Shown piece by piece: positions 49,429 to 62,868 of a stretch of 64,000 nt of DNA. The number at the start of each line of letters is the position of its first letter. The stretch's first letter is position 1. The stretch lies in NCBI RefSeq assembly GCF_003201975.1, contig NZ_QJJQ01000003.1, positions 1 through 64,000 of the forward strand, written 5' to 3'. The translations under genes were made by a program, and so were the position numbers. Source of the stretch: Pseudogracilibacillus auburnensis (lineage in GTDB: Bacteria; Bacillota; Bacilli; Bacillales; Amphibacillaceae). Below the pieces are notes generated by a model. The model worked only from the letters and a program-made list of their open reading frames with translations. It was not told the origin of the DNA and ran no database searches.

Positions 49429-52400
49429 AGAGATTGAAAAAATTTTAGTGATCGGTTCTGGTCCAATTGTTATTGGGCAAGCAGCTGAATTTGATTATTC
49501 TGGCACACAAGCTTGTCATTCTTTAAAAGAAGAAGGTTATACTGTTATCTTAGCGAACTCCAATCCAGCAACCATTATGACTGACCATACTGTAGCGGAT
49601 AAAGTATATATGGAGCCTTTAACGGTTGAATTTTTAAGTAAAATCATTCGTAAAGAAAGACCGTGTGCCATCCTGCCAACATTAGGAGGACAAACAGGTT
49701 TAAACCTTGCAGTTGCATTAGATCAATCAGGCATTTTAAAAGAATGTAATGTACAATTACTTGGTACATCGTTAGATGCAATTGAAAAAGCGGAGGATCG
49801 GGAAAAATTTCGGGTTTTAATGGATGAATTAAATGAGCCAGTGCCTCCAAGTGAGATCGTCACGACTGTAAAAGATGCCGTTCATTTCGCTGAAGATATA
49901 GGGTATCCTGTCATTGTCCGACCTGCCTTCACATTAGGAGGAACGGGTGGAGGAATGTGCGAGACGAAAGAAGAACTTGAACATATCGTAAAAAATGGTT
50001 TAGCTCTTTCACCAGTTCATCAATGTTTGATCGAAAAAAGTATTGCAGGGTATAAAGAAATCGAATACGAAGTGATTCGAGATAAAAAAGACCAAGCGAT
50101 CGTCGTTTGTAATATGGAAAACATTGATCCAGTTGGGATTCATACAGGTGATTCGATCGTTGTTGCACCATCTGTCACATTATCAGATAGAGAATATCAA
50201 TTGCTTCGGCGAGTATCGTTAAAACTTATTCGTGCTCTTCAAATTGAAGGTGGTTGTAATGTCCAGTTAGCCCTTGATCCGGATAGTTTTAATTATTATA
50301 TTATTGAAGTAAATCCACGGGTAAGTCGCTCATCAGCACTTGCATCAAAAGCGACAGGGTTTCCGATCGCCAAAATTGCTGCTAAAATTGCTGTTGGCTT
50401 AACATTAGATGAAATCAGGAACCCAATTACTGAAACGACCTATGCCTGTTTTGAGCCTGCCTTAGACTATGTTGTGACAAAATTTCCACGTTTTCCATTT
50501 GATAAATTTACATCGGGAGACCGCACTTTAGGCACACAAATGAAGGCGACCGGAGAAATAATGGCAATTGGGAGAAATGTAGAAGAGTCGCTACTAAAAG
50601 GCATTCGATCTCTTGAAATTGGCAATGGAGATTTTTATTTACCTAGTTTAGTATCGATAGAGAAAGAAAAACTAATCGAAAGGTTAGTGAAAGCAGATGA
50701 TGAACGAATTTTTGTCCTTGCTGAATTGTTCAGGCGGGGAATGATGATCGATGACATTCATCACTATACAAAAATCGATCTACTTTTCTTAAGAAAAATA
50801 CAACATATCATCGAACTGGAAAAAGATATTGCCGAAAATCGATTGAATATCGAAATGTTACAAGTAGGAAAGCAATTCGGCATTTCAGATACGCAAATTG
50901 CTCGTTTATGGGAAATGTCGGAAGAAGAAATATATGAGCTTCGTATGAAAGAGGCAATGTTTCCAGTGTATAAAATGGTTGATACTTGTGCGGGGGTTTA
51001 TGATTCAACTGCACCATATTTTTACAGTACGTATGAACAAGAAAATGAATCGATCACTTCCGACCGCAAAAAAGTACTTGTATTAGGATCTGGGCCCATT
51101 CGAATAGGCCAAGGAATTGAATTTGATTATGCGACTGTACATTCTGTTTTAGCGATCAAAGAAATGGGCTATGAAGCAATCATTATGAATAATAACCCTG
51201 AAACAGTTTCAACTGATTTTTCTATTTCCGATAAATTATATTTTGAGCCGCTAACGCTCGAGGATGTCATGCACGTCGTTCAATTAGAAAAACCAATTGG
51301 CGTTATCGTTCAATTTGGAGGACAAACTGCGATTAATTTAGCAGCAGGATTAGAAAAACGTGGAGTATCTATTTTAGGGACGAGTTTAGCAGCAATTGAC
51401 CGGGCAGAGGATCGACATAAATTTGAACAATTGTTGGAACAGCTTGATTTAAAAAGACCGAATGGAAAAGCAGTATCAAAAAAAGAAGATGTACTTCCAG
51501 CCGCTGAAAAAATTGGCTATCCTGTATTAGTTCGTCCATCGTACGTAATTGGTGGCAGTCAAATGGAGATTGTTCATCATGAACAGGAATTATCGATCTA
51601 CTTACAGAAAATATCATCCATTAATCCAGAAAAACCGTTATTAATCGATCAATATATTACCGGAATAGAGGTTGATATCGATGCGATCAGTGATGGGGAG
51701 ACAACTTTTGTCCCTGGAATAATGGAACATATTGAACGAGCCGGAGTCCATTCAGGTGATTCCATCGCTGTTTATCCGCCACAACGCCTAAGTGAAGCAG
51801 TAAAACAAAAATGCTTACACGCAACGGATAAGATTGCCAAAGCTTTAGAAGTAATTGGTCTAATCAATATTCAATTTATCATTCAACATGACGATGTGTA
51901 TGTGATCGAAGTCAATCCAAGAGCGAGTAGGACAATTCCTTTTTTAAGTAAAATAACGGGTATTACGATGGCGAATATTGCAACGAAATGTATTTTAGGA
52001 GAAAAATTAGCGCATAAAGGGTTTAAAACAGAGATTTACGAAGAATGTGAAAATGTGTATGTGAAATTACCTGTTTTTTCTTTTGAAAAACTACGAAGTG
52101 TTGACACGACATTAGGACCAGAAATGAAATCGACTGGGGAAGCGATCGGTTATGATCAAACGCTTGAGAAGGCATTATATAAAGGGTTAATCGCATCAGG
52201 AATTACGATCCCTTATGAAGGTTCTGTATTACTTACGGTCGCGGATAAAGATAAAGAAGAAGCATCTAAAATAGCAGAACGGTTTGTTACATTAGGATTT
52301 CAATTATATGCAACAGAAGGAACTGCCAATTATTTAGCGAAAAAAGAGTTACCTGTTACGGCAGTAGGAAAAATCGGCAGAGGAGAAAATGAACAAAATG

Positions 52401-52617
52401 TCCTGTCATTAATAACGAATGGAGAAGTTCAATTCGTTATTAATACATTAACTTCTGGTAAACAACCACGTTCCGATGGGTTTAGAATTCGCAGGGAAGC
52501 GGTCGAACATGGCATCATTAGTTTAACAAATTTAGATACTGCCGAAGCGATCGTTAATGTAATTGATTCAACAACGTTTAGTGCAAATGCGATGATAAAT
52601 AAAGGAGCATTACGAGC

Positions 52618-52621
<4 letters not shown>
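49415..52621 (+). CDS. carB: Carbamoyl-phosphate synthase large subunit CarB
   Basis: A 1068-residue synthetase with two tandem ATP-grasp halves (about 1-400 and 550-935), an oligomerisation domain between them and a C-terminal regulatory (MGS-like) domain. [31 protein letters not shown] and [20 protein letters not shown] mark the carboxyphosphate half; [18 protein letters not shown] and [18 protein letters not shown] mark the carbamate half. In the second half the usual GGRAME reads GGSQME (residues 713-718). Otherwise the catalytic motifs look intact. The start overlaps carA by 14 bases. Confidence 0.95.
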
Positions 52622-54974
<2,353 letters not shown>

Positions 54975-54991
<17 letters not shown>

Positions 54992-55589
54992 AATAGCAAG
55001 AGACTTATTAAACATTAAAGCAGTTCAAATTAAAACAGACGGATATTTTACTTGGACATCGGGTATTCAGTCTCCCATTTATTGTGATAACCGGCTCACG
55101 ATGTCTTATCCAAATTTACGAAAAAAAATAACGAAATCGTTCGCGCAAAAGGTAAAAGAACTACAAATAAAACCAGATGTCATAGCTGGATGTGCAACAG
55201 CTGGAATTCCACATGCAGCTTGGCTTGCTAGTGAATTAGATATTCCGATGATTTATGTGCGCTCTAAACCTAAGGGGCATGGAAAAGGCAACCAAATTGA
55301 AGGACTAATTGAAAAAGATCAAAAAGTACTCGTCATCGAAGATTTGATTTCAACAGGAGGGTCTTCTTTAGAAACAGCAAAAGTTTTGGAGGAAGAGGGT
55401 ATTGAAGTAGTTGCCGTATTTGCAATATTTACATATGGCTTGGAAAAAGCTTTTGAACGTTTTCACAATGAAAATATTGCTTTACAAACAATTACAAGCT
55501 TTGACAATTTATTAGATGTGCTCGTACACGATAAAGAAATTACCGAGAAAGAACGTGAAACATTGCTTGCATGGCGCAATCAATTGTAA
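54975..55589 (+). CDS. pyrE: Orotate phosphoribosyltransferase PyrE
   Basis: A 204-residue enzyme that joins orotate and PRPP. The PRPP motif VLVIEDLISTGGSSL (about 116-130) and the catalytic-loop region YVRSKPKGHGKGNQIEG (about 94-110) are conserved. The start after AGGAGG gives the usual N-terminus. It is the last gene of the pyr operon. No clear terminator is visible within 60 bases downstream. Confidence 0.95.
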
Positions 55590-56149
55590 AATGATGGACT
55601 CGAGTTTGTTGTTACATTTTTTCTAAAGGTGATGAAAGGGATCTGTCTTAAAAGTTCGCAAAGCATGCAATAAAAACTCTTCTTTTAGGAGTTGGATAAA
55701 GTTTTTTCACTTTCGGTGTAGATGACTCGATTACAATTATGATCCCAAGTATCTCTTTTTCGTGGGCAACCAATAGTAAAGTAGAGTATAAAATGATTAA
55801 ATTCATCTCTACTTTTCTCATGGTGTTTAGGAGTAAAGTTCCTATAAGCATTACAGGGTTAAGATAATCATTAAATCCTCTATATCCAAATGATTTCATG
55901 TTCTTCGCTCTTATGCCAATGTTTTAAGAAGGATTTATTTCCCCTAAGAGTATAAAAGTGCTGCACTTGACTGGTACCTTTAGTCTTAAAATATATATAT
56001 CAAAATGATCAATTTCTAATTAATATCGATCTGCACTTTACAGACCCCCGTTACATCCTTGACAATCTTGGTACTATAAACCATTTTCCAAAAGATTGGG
56101 ACCGCGAATACTTCTCCTACCAAATATTTTTTTGTTTTTTGCATATAAG
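55590..56149. other. Gene-poor region after pyrE
   Basis: The cysH sulfate-assimilation operon that follows pyrE in B. subtilis is absent. A minus-strand open frame of 83 codons (55648-55899), hydrophobic in the middle, has no recognisable family and no good ribosome site. It could be a relic, and I do not call it a gene. Confidence 0.35.
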
Positions 56150-56668
56150 ATATAAACTGCGCAGTAACTGCTAAGTTGTTTTCCGCTACAGACCATTGCT
56201 TTCCGTGGCACGGCCTCAGCCTCCTCGAGAAAATCACTCTGCGGGGTCTTCGGACACGCGCTTTTCCCACAGGAGTCAATGGTCCTTCGCTCCAAACAAC
56301 CACCAGAATAGTGAAAACAAATGTCTCGTACTATTAACACATCCCAGCGAAGGAAATACACGGAGACTCCCATCGGATAACGGGGGCAACTGAGAAGTGA
56401 TTTATCGGAAAAATAATGATTAAGCACATTTATAGCAGCCTGAATATGCGTAGACTCCTGTGGGAGGAAAGGCCTAGATGAGACCCCACAACGAGAAAAG
56501 CGAGTGAGGAGGCTCAACAGCCGCCCACGGAAAGCGAAGCATATTCAGGATGCGGTAGTATACGAATCTATCCCCAATTTTTTTTATAACCTTTTCAGTG
56601 GTCTCAAAAGGCGGAGTGTATTTCCGTAGCGGCCGGCTAAAATGTTATGTCGCAGTTTATTTCAAATG
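56150..56668 (+). repeat. Foldback MITE-like element, copy D (complete)
   Basis: The most complete + strand copy. It runs from ATAAACTGCGCAGTAACTGC (about 56152) to GTCGCAGTTTATTTC (about 56652-56666). Module 1 is at about 56199-56282 and module 2 at about 56450-56540. Inverted pairs GGAAATACAC (about 56351) / GTGTATTTCC (about 56618) and, in A/B, GAGACCACTG / CAGTGGTCTC show that the whole unit can fold back. The interior between the modules repeats the start of copy A. It has no coding capacity. Confidence 0.75.
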
Positions 56669-56975
56669 CGTGATAATAGCAACAAACTTAACAAAAAGAG
56701 AAATGGAGTCTAGATGTGATCAGAATGCATAGAGCAATCAGTTAATCCAAAGTCAACTTGAACGCTGTATCTTCATCCCACTTAATTCTACGCAGGTCAA
56801 TTTTGCTGAGTAAATAGAAATTAACATAACACATTAAAAAACTGTAGAGAAATAGTAAATAGTGAATCAATTATAAAGATAATATCTTGCAATCATTATT
56901 ATTTAATGAAATAAGTAAGATTTTATTATATAATAAATAGTGATTAAAAATACTTATAAGGCAAAGGGATTTACT
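56669..56975. other. AT-rich region before the LysR gene
   Basis: About 300 bases without a gene. Positions 56749-56800 repeat sequence found after copy A (348-385), so this flank belongs to an extended repeat. The rest is AT-rich and probably holds the promoter of the LysR gene, but I cannot place it securely. Confidence 0.35.
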
Positions 56976-57836
56976 ATGAAAATTGAAGATTATGAATTAT
57001 TACTCCAGTTAGAAAAAATTGGTACGGTACGCGGGACAGCGAAAGCAGTTTTAATCTCGCAACCAGCTGTTTCTCAACGATTAAAATTTATTGAAGAATA
57101 TTTTGGTGAACAAATTTTTATTCGAACATCAAAACGACTTAAATTAACACCAAGTGGGGAAATTATTTTAAAACATGCAAAAGAAGTAGTCGAACGGGAA
57201 ATTGATATTAAAAATACGCTTGCAGCATCCAGTATCGAAGTTCGTGGGACATTATCAATCGCATGTTCTTCTGTCATTAGTCAGCGCTATTTACCATCTA
57301 TTTTAGCAAAATTCACGAAACGATTTCCGCTCGTTTCGATCGACTTAGTAACAGGAATGAGTGAAAACATTAAACGCGAAAATAATAAATACCATATTAC
57401 GATCGTTCGTGGAGAAAAAATGAAAGATAATACATCTATCCTGTTGTTTAAAGATCCGTTATATATTTTTGATACGGAACCATTTGAAAAAGGTGAGATA
57501 AAAGAAAGACCGCTTATCTCTTTTAAAAGTGATGATGACCTCCATGATTTAATGAACCATTGGTTATTTTATCATCAAGATGAGATAAATCCGATTCAAA
57601 AAATAAGTGTCGACCAAATTGAGACGTGTAAACAGTTTATGATGCGTGGATTAGGGATGGCGATTTTGCCAAAAAGTGTTTCTCGAAACTTAATGAATAA
57701 ATTCCCGCATTTGCCTTTGGAAGTTGAAGGGGAAGCAATTACAAGAGATACTTGGTTATGCTATCAAGGCGGAATGCGAAAATTACCACAAGTAAACAGT
57801 TTTATTGACTTATTATTAAGTGAACAGTTCGATTAA
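56976..57836 (+). CDS. LysR-family transcriptional regulator
   Basis: A 286-residue LysR-type regulator. The N-terminal winged helix-turn-helix is clear (GTVRGTAKAVLISQPAVSQR, about residues 15-34, then TPSGEIILKHA). The effector-binding domain spans about 85-286. The start at 56976 follows AAAGGGA and gives the normal LysR N-terminus. The gene stands alone where B. subtilis has the cysH operon. A role in sulfur metabolism is conceivable but only from position, and the ligand and targets are unknown. Confidence 0.82.
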   Translation: MKIEDYELLLQLEKIGTVRGTAKAVLISQPAVSQRLKFIEEYFGEQIFIRTSKRLKLTPSGEIILKHAKEVVEREIDIKNTLAASSIEVRGTLSIACSSVISQRYLPSILAKFTKRFPLVSIDLVTGMSENIKRENNKYHITIVRGEKMKDNTSILLFKDPLYIFDTEPFEKGEIKERPLISFKSDDDLHDLMNHWLFYHQDEINPIQKISVDQIETCKQFMMRGLGMAILPKSVSRNLMNKFPHLPLEVEGEAITRDTWLCYQGGMRKLPQVNSFIDLLLSEQFD

Positions 57837-57867
57837 TGTACCATATGTCCGTATGAAGACGCTAACG

Positions 57868-58024
57868 GACACGATAGTTTCTAATTCGTTACCCGGTATT
57901 ACGAAGAATCGTTTTTTTTGATCAGGAAGGTCTTATTCGTTACCCGAAATCGCAAAAAGTTGTTTTTGTGGACGTGATAAAGTCTTAATCGTTCTCTCAA
58001 TCTACTGAGAGTCGTATTTTCGGT
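57868..58024 (+). repeat. Tandem repeat of about 51 bp, three units
   Basis: Units carry TTCTAATTCGTTACCCG, CTTATTCGTTACCCGAAATC and CTTAATCGTTCTC at 57884, 57935 and 57987 (aligned on ATTCG/AATCG), giving periods of 51 and 52. Each ends with a TCGTTTTT- or TTGTTTTT-like segment. Just upstream a hairpin TGTCCGT/ACGGACA (57846-57871) without a T-run is present. No coding sequence. Confidence 0.6.
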
Positions 58025-58273
58025 TACGATTAGATGATATTGGCTAGTTTTATTCGCGGGCCAGTTTGCGAGAGAAGCAATTACCTCATGCAAAAGAGTA
58101 AGCGGAGATGCAGGATGTTCTTTATTGATTTAGCCAAACGTTATCCATTCCTTCGGGTGGCCTAGCCCCCATCATATTGCCGGCTTAGCTTATATGATCA
58201 TGAAGCCAGCCGGCAAGGGGAGTATCACTATTTAGCATTATTATGGATGTATCCTTATTTCCACATTAACATT
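58025..58273. repeat. GC-rich long inverted repeat before the rqcH 3' end
   Basis: Within this gene-free stretch, TTGCCGGCTTAGCTT (58177-58191) pairs with AAGCCAGCCGGCAA (58203-58216), flanked by CCCC (58166) and GGGG (58217-58220). Neither side has a T-run, so it is not a standard terminator. GC content is well above its surroundings. Confidence 0.5.
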
Positions 58274-59974
58274 TTAAGAACGAGCTTTTAATTCTTTTAC
58301 TACTTTTTCGTCAGGTGTAACGTATAGTGTTTTTTGTTCACTATATGTAACAAATCCGGGTTTTGCGCCAGATGGTTTTTTTACGTGACGAACTTCCGTA
58401 TAGTCAACCGGTACCGAAGCAGAGTGCTGTGCTTTACTAAAATAGGCAGCAAGCTGTGCCGCTTCATGCAATGTTTGTTCTGATGGATTAGCATCTTTAA
58501 TAATGACGTGTGAACCCGGAATATTTAATGTATGCAGCCATAGATCATTTTTATTTGCGATTCTATGTGTAACATAGTCATTTTGCTTATTGTTTCGCCC
58601 GACATAAATAAGTGTCCCGTCTGTTGATGTAAATAGTTCAGGCGTCGGTTTTGATCGTCTTTTTCGCTTTTGAGCTTGTTTTTTCACATATCCTTGTTCT
58701 CGTAGTTCCTCACGAATTTCCTCAATATCTTCATCTCGAGCAGTGTCAATTTGCTGTAAAATTTGTTCTAAATAAGCAATTTCATGTTTTGCCTTATTCA
58801 TTTCCACTTTAGCATTCCCTTTTGCTGTAGAAAGTTTCCGGTATCGTTTAAAAAAAAGTTGTGCGTTTTCACTCGGCGTTTTATCTGTTTGTAAATGAAT
58901 TGTTACTTCATTTTGGTCGGGGTCATAATAATCGGCAACGGTAATTGATTGATCGCCTTTTTTGACTAAATGCATGTGAGCAGTTAATAATTCACCATAT
59001 TTCTGGTATGTCCCGGCATTTTTTGCTTTTTTAATCGTCGTTTCATGGATTTTTAATTTCCGCTCATTTTTTTCTACTTCATTTTTCACGACCCGTTCTA
59101 AATCTTTCGCTTGTTGTTTGACACGATCACGTTCTGCTTTAGTTGAATAAAAGATATCAACCATTTCATTTGCATCCACATAAACTTCTTTATGATCAAG
59201 ATATGAAATTGGAATGACGTGAAAGTCTTCTTTTTTCTCTCGATAAATAGCTGGCTCGAATGTACAATCGATCACTTCTTTTTGAAACGTTCCAAACTCT
59301 TTTTTATAGGTTGCCTCAGAACCTAAATGGGCACGATGAACGACTTCTTTTGCGGCCAATGGAGAAATACCTGTTAAAGTTTGCACAATTTGCTTATCCA
59401 TTTTCCCCGCATTAAAATCCAATTTTTTGATAAATTGCTCTTCATTCGTTTCTAATAAATTAAGCTTATCTTGTGAGGGAGGCAATTTATATGGTGAGCC
59501 GGGTAATAGTGTGCGGTAACGATTTTGAAATGGAGGAACATGTTTTAAACAGTTAATAATCATACTTTTATCTTCATTTAGCAAAAGAACATTACTATGT
59601 CGCCCCATAATTTCAATGATTAATGTTTTTGTTACTGGATCACCAATTTCATTAAACCCTTTAAATTCAAAGGTAACAATCCGTTCTAATTGATGTTGTT
59701 CGATATGTTCAATTACTGCACCGGCTATATGTTTACGTAATAACATACAAAACATCGGTGGCTCATTTGGATTGCGATAAGTATCGTTCGTTAAGTGAAG
59801 CCTTGCATAAGATGGATGAATGGAAAGAAGTAAAGTATAATTTTGACGATTATTTCTTACCGTAAAGACGAGTTCTGTATTTGTCGGTTGGTATATTTTA
59901 TTTATCCGTCCACCTATTAAAGATGTTTGTAATTCTTTCGTTATTGCTCTCGTTACGATTCCATCATATGGCAT
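58274..59974 (-). CDS. rqcH: Ribosome quality-control protein RqcH (NFACT/FbpA family)
   Basis: A 566-residue NFACT protein. RqcH binds stalled 50S subunits and adds C-terminal alanine tails to unfinished chains, which marks them for proteolysis. The NFACT-N region starts MPYDGIVTRAITKEL. HhH and long coiled-coil parts (about 275-420) follow, and the NFACT-R domain has the SGAKPGFVTY / HVKKPSG region (about 530-548). In B. subtilis (yloA) it also precedes yloB. A GGTGAC site precedes the start. Confidence 0.94.
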   Translation of the reverse strand: MPYDGIVTRAITKELQTSLIGGRINKIYQPTNTELVFTVRNNRQNYTLLLSIHPSYARLHLTNDTYRNPNEPPMFCMLLRKHIAGAVIEHIEQHQLERIVTFEFKGFNEIGDPVTKTLIIEIMGRHSNVLLLNEDKSMIINCLKHVPPFQNRYRTLLPGSPYKLPPSQDKLNLLETNEEQFIKKLDFNAGKMDKQIVQTLTGISPLAAKEVVHRAHLGSEATYKKEFGTFQKEVIDCTFEPAIYREKKEDFHVIPISYLDHKEVYVDANEMVDIFYSTKAERDRVKQQAKDLERVVKNEVEKNERKLKIHETTIKKAKNAGTYQKYGELLTAHMHLVKKGDQSITVADYYDPDQNEVTIHLQTDKTPSENAQLFFKRYRKLSTAKGNAKVEMNKAKHEIAYLEQILQQIDTARDEDIEEIREELREQGYVKKQAQKRKRRSKPTPELFTSTDGTLIYVGRNNKQNDYVTHRIANKNDLWLHTLNIPGSHVIIKDANPSEQTLHEAAQLAAYFSKAQHSASVPVDYTEVRHVKKPSGAKPGFVTYSEQKTLYVTPDEKVVKELKARS

Positions 59975-60085
59975 ATTAAGTCACCTCACCAGCTATTATA
60001 GCATTATTTTGGACGAGTCTGCATACATATTGTAAAAGTGAACAATACACAAATTACTATGTCAAAATATAGGTGGGGATAAAAT

Positions 60086-62740
60086 GTGAAATGGTATCAA
60101 ATGGATGTAAACGATGTGGAAAGAAAATTACATGTTTTTACAGAAAAGGGTTTGTCGTATAAACAAGTGGAACAACGTCAAAAACAATTTGGTCTAAACA
60201 CTTTGCAAACAGCGAAAAAGCAACCAATTTGGGTCTTGTTTATGAAGCAATTCCAAGACTTCATGGTCATTATTTTATTAGCCGCCACATTAATTGCAGG
60301 GATGCTCGGGGAGTATATTGATGCGATCGCAATTATGACGATTGTGTTATTAAATGGCTTTATCGGCTTTTTTCAAGAACAAAAAGCAGAAAAGTCGTTA
60401 GAAAAACTAAAAGAATTATCTGCTCCAAAAATTAGAGTCTTACGTGATGGAGAATGGAGTACGATCCCATCTGAACAAGCTGTTGTCGGTGATGTTATCC
60501 GCATAATTACAGGTGACAGAGTACCAGCTGATTTTCGCATTGTAAAATCAAATGGACTAGAAACAGAAGAGTCTACTTTAACAGGTGAATCATTACCAGT
60601 CGAAAAAACGAGCACCGCTATAAAACGTGATAACCTTACGATGCAAGATCAAAGTAATATCGGCTTTAAAAGTACTTTAGTAACAAAAGGAAGCGGGATT
60701 GGGATTGTTGTCCAAACTGGGATGAATACGGCGATCGGACAAATTGCTTCTCTCATGGTGAAAACAGAAAAAGTAATTACACCACTTGAATTAAAATTAA
60801 TCGAACTAGGAAAAGTGTTAATATATGTTGTCTTCTTATTAACAGCACTTACAGTTGGGGTAGGGATTTATCATGGACAACCTTTGTATGATATGGTTTT
60901 AGCTGGTGTCTCTTTAGCGGTTGCTGTTATTCCTGAAGGTCTTCCCGCTATCGTCACTGTCGCATTATCATTAGGTGTGCAACGTATGATTAAACGTAAA
61001 GCCATTGTAAGAAAACTCTCAGCTGTTGAAACGCTCGGATGTGCTTCCGTCATTTGTTCTGATAAAACAGGAACAATTACCGAAAATAAAATGACGGTTA
61101 AAGAAATGTTTCTTAATAACCAGAATATCTTTGTGACAGGGGAAGGGTATGCGACGACTGGGGAATTTTATGCAAATGACCAGAAAATAAACAATACATT
61201 TCCTAATTTGGAATCGATGTTACTTTACGGGTTACTTTGTAATGAAGCATCTTTACTTGTTAAGAAGGGAAAATATATGATTGATGGTGATCCAACCGAT
61301 GGTGCATTGCTTATTGCAGCGAGGAAAATGGGACTAAGTCATGTCGTTAAAGATCAATTTAAAATGATTAAACAATTCCCTTTTGATTCAACAAGAAAAC
61401 GAATGAGTGTCATCGTTGAAGATGAAAATAATCGAAGGTTTCTTATTTCAAAAGGTGCTCCAGAAATGATCGTTCCTAGATGTACATTTATGATGCATGA
61501 GGATGGGAGACAATTATTAAAGAGCACGAAACATATTGAAGCGAAAATGAATCATATGGCAGAAAAAGCGCTACGAATTATCGCTATTAGTATTAAACCA
61601 TTACAAAAAGGGGATCGTTTAGATATAAGTAGTTTAGAAAAAGATTTAACATTTATCGGCTTATTTGGATTAATGGATCCGCCGCGAAAAGAAGTGAAAA
61701 AGTCGATTGAACAATGTAAGGCAGCAGGGATTAAAACAGTGATGATTACAGGAGATCATAAAAAAACAGCTACCGCTATTGCGAAAGAAATTGGTCTACA
61801 AACTAGTGAGAATGATCTCGTGTTAGAAGGTTATGAATTAAATAATATGGATGTAAATGAATTAGTGAAAATGATTGATCGTGTTGCTGTTTTTGCTAGA
61901 GTGACACCCGAGCATAAATTGAAAATTGTCCAAGCATTTCAAAAGCGTGGTCATATCGTTGCCATGACGGGTGATGGTGTCAATGATGCCCCTGCCATTA
62001 AGGCGAGTAATATTGGGGTTAGTATGGGAATGAGTGGAACAGATGTAACGAAAGAAGCGTCATCTCTTATCTTAATGGACGATAATTTTAATACGATTAA
62101 AGAAGCAATTCGCGAAGGGCGCAATATTTATGAAAATATTCGTAAATTTATCCGGTATTTACTCGCATCAAATGTCGGTGAAATTTTTATTATGCTAGTC
62201 GCCATGATGCTTGCCTTACCGCTTCCATTAGTTCCTGTGCAAATTTTATGGGTTAACTTAGTAACGGATGGTCTACCTGCAATGGCACTTGGGCTTGATC
62301 CGCCTGAAACAAATGTGATGAAACAAAAACCACGTGATCCAAAAGAAGGCGTCTTTTCCAGGGGGCTTGGGTTTAAAATTATTTCCAGAGGACTCATGAT
62401 TGGAATTGTGTCACTCATTGCCTTTATGATTACGTATGATAATAACCCAGAAAATTTAACCTATGCACGTTCAGTCGCATTTACTACTTTAGTTGTCGCA
62501 CAATTAATTCATGTGTTTGATTGTCGAAGTGAACAAGGAATTTTTTCCCGAAATCCGTTCAGTAATTTTTATCTAATTGGAGCTGTCTTATCATCGTTAC
62601 TATTATTACTTGTCGTTCTTTATGTTGAATCACTACAGCCAATTTTCCATACGATGTCATTAGGTTTACGTGATTGGTTATTTATTATTGTGCTAAGCGC
62701 ATTACCAACCGTTATATTCGGTTTTTCAAGCAAGCGATAA
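60086..62740 (+). CDS. yloB: Calcium-transporting-type P-ATPase YloB
   Basis: An 884-residue P2A-type ATPase. The A-domain TGES motif (TLTGESLPVEK, about 178-188), membrane IPEGLPAIVTVALS (about 286-299), the phosphorylation motif CSDKTGTITENKMTV (about 328-342) and MTGDGVNDAPAIK (about 636-648) are all present, with about ten membrane segments. B. subtilis YloB transports Ca2+ during sporulation, and the same role is likely here. The start is GTG after AGGTGGGG. A terminator follows. Confidence 0.94.
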   Translation: MKWYQMDVNDVERKLHVFTEKGLSYKQVEQRQKQFGLNTLQTAKKQPIWVLFMKQFQDFMVIILLAATLIAGMLGEYIDAIAIMTIVLLNGFIGFFQEQKAEKSLEKLKELSAPKIRVLRDGEWSTIPSEQAVVGDVIRIITGDRVPADFRIVKSNGLETEESTLTGESLPVEKTSTAIKRDNLTMQDQSNIGFKSTLVTKGSGIGIVVQTGMNTAIGQIASLMVKTEKVITPLELKLIELGKVLIYVVFLLTALTVGVGIYHGQPLYDMVLAGVSLAVAVIPEGLPAIVTVALSLGVQRMIKRKAIVRKLSAVETLGCASVICSDKTGTITENKMTVKEMFLNNQNIFVTGEGYATTGEFYANDQKINNTFPNLESMLLYGLLCNEASLLVKKGKYMIDGDPTDGALLIAARKMGLSHVVKDQFKMIKQFPFDSTRKRMSVIVEDENNRRFLISKGAPEMIVPRCTFMMHEDGRQLLKSTKHIEAKMNHMAEKALRIIAISIKPLQKGDRLDISSLEKDLTFIGLFGLMDPPRKEVKKSIEQCKAAGIKTVMITGDHKKTATAIAKEIGLQTSENDLVLEGYELNNMDVNELVKMIDRVAVFARVTPEHKLKIVQAFQKRGHIVAMTGDGVNDAPAIKASNIGVSMGMSGTDVTKEASSLILMDDNFNTIKEAIREGRNIYENIRKFIRYLLASNVGEIFIMLVAMMLALPLPLVPVQILWVNLVTDGLPAMALGLDPPETNVMKQKPRDPKEGVFSRGLGFKIISRGLMIGIVSLIAFMITYDNNPENLTYARSVAFTTLVVAQLIHVFDCRSEQGIFSRNPFSNFYLIGAVLSSLLLLLVVLYVESLQPIFHTMSLGLRDWLFIIVLSALPTVIFGFSSKR

Positions 62741-62778
62741 TTCATTGGAGAGCCGGATAAACCTCTTTTAAGCTGAAT

Positions 62779-62828
62779 AAAACACATGAAACCTGATGTT
62801 ACAATTTTGATTTCATGTGTTTTATTAT
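62779..62828 (+). terminator. Intrinsic terminator after yloB
   Basis: AAAACACATGAAA (62779-62791) pairs with TTTCATGTGTTTT (62811-62823), a perfect 13-bp stem with T-rich tail. Confidence 0.85.
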
Positions 62829-62868
62829 GTTGACAGGTAAAAACAATAAATCCTTTCTTTTTACTGTT

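Noticed and set aside
55648-55899. 83-codon hydrophobic minus-strand frame after pyrE
   Set aside because: There is no good ribosome site, no recognised family and atypical composition. It may be a relic, but the evidence is too weak for a gene.
56016-56517. 95- and 147-codon minus-strand frames
   Set aside because: They consist of repeat copy D read in reverse. They contain the same translated hairpin modules as copy B and no protein family.
57868-58024. CRISPR-like array
   Set aside because: The period is about 51 bases, but the units are diverged throughout and lack identical repeats separated by unique spacers.
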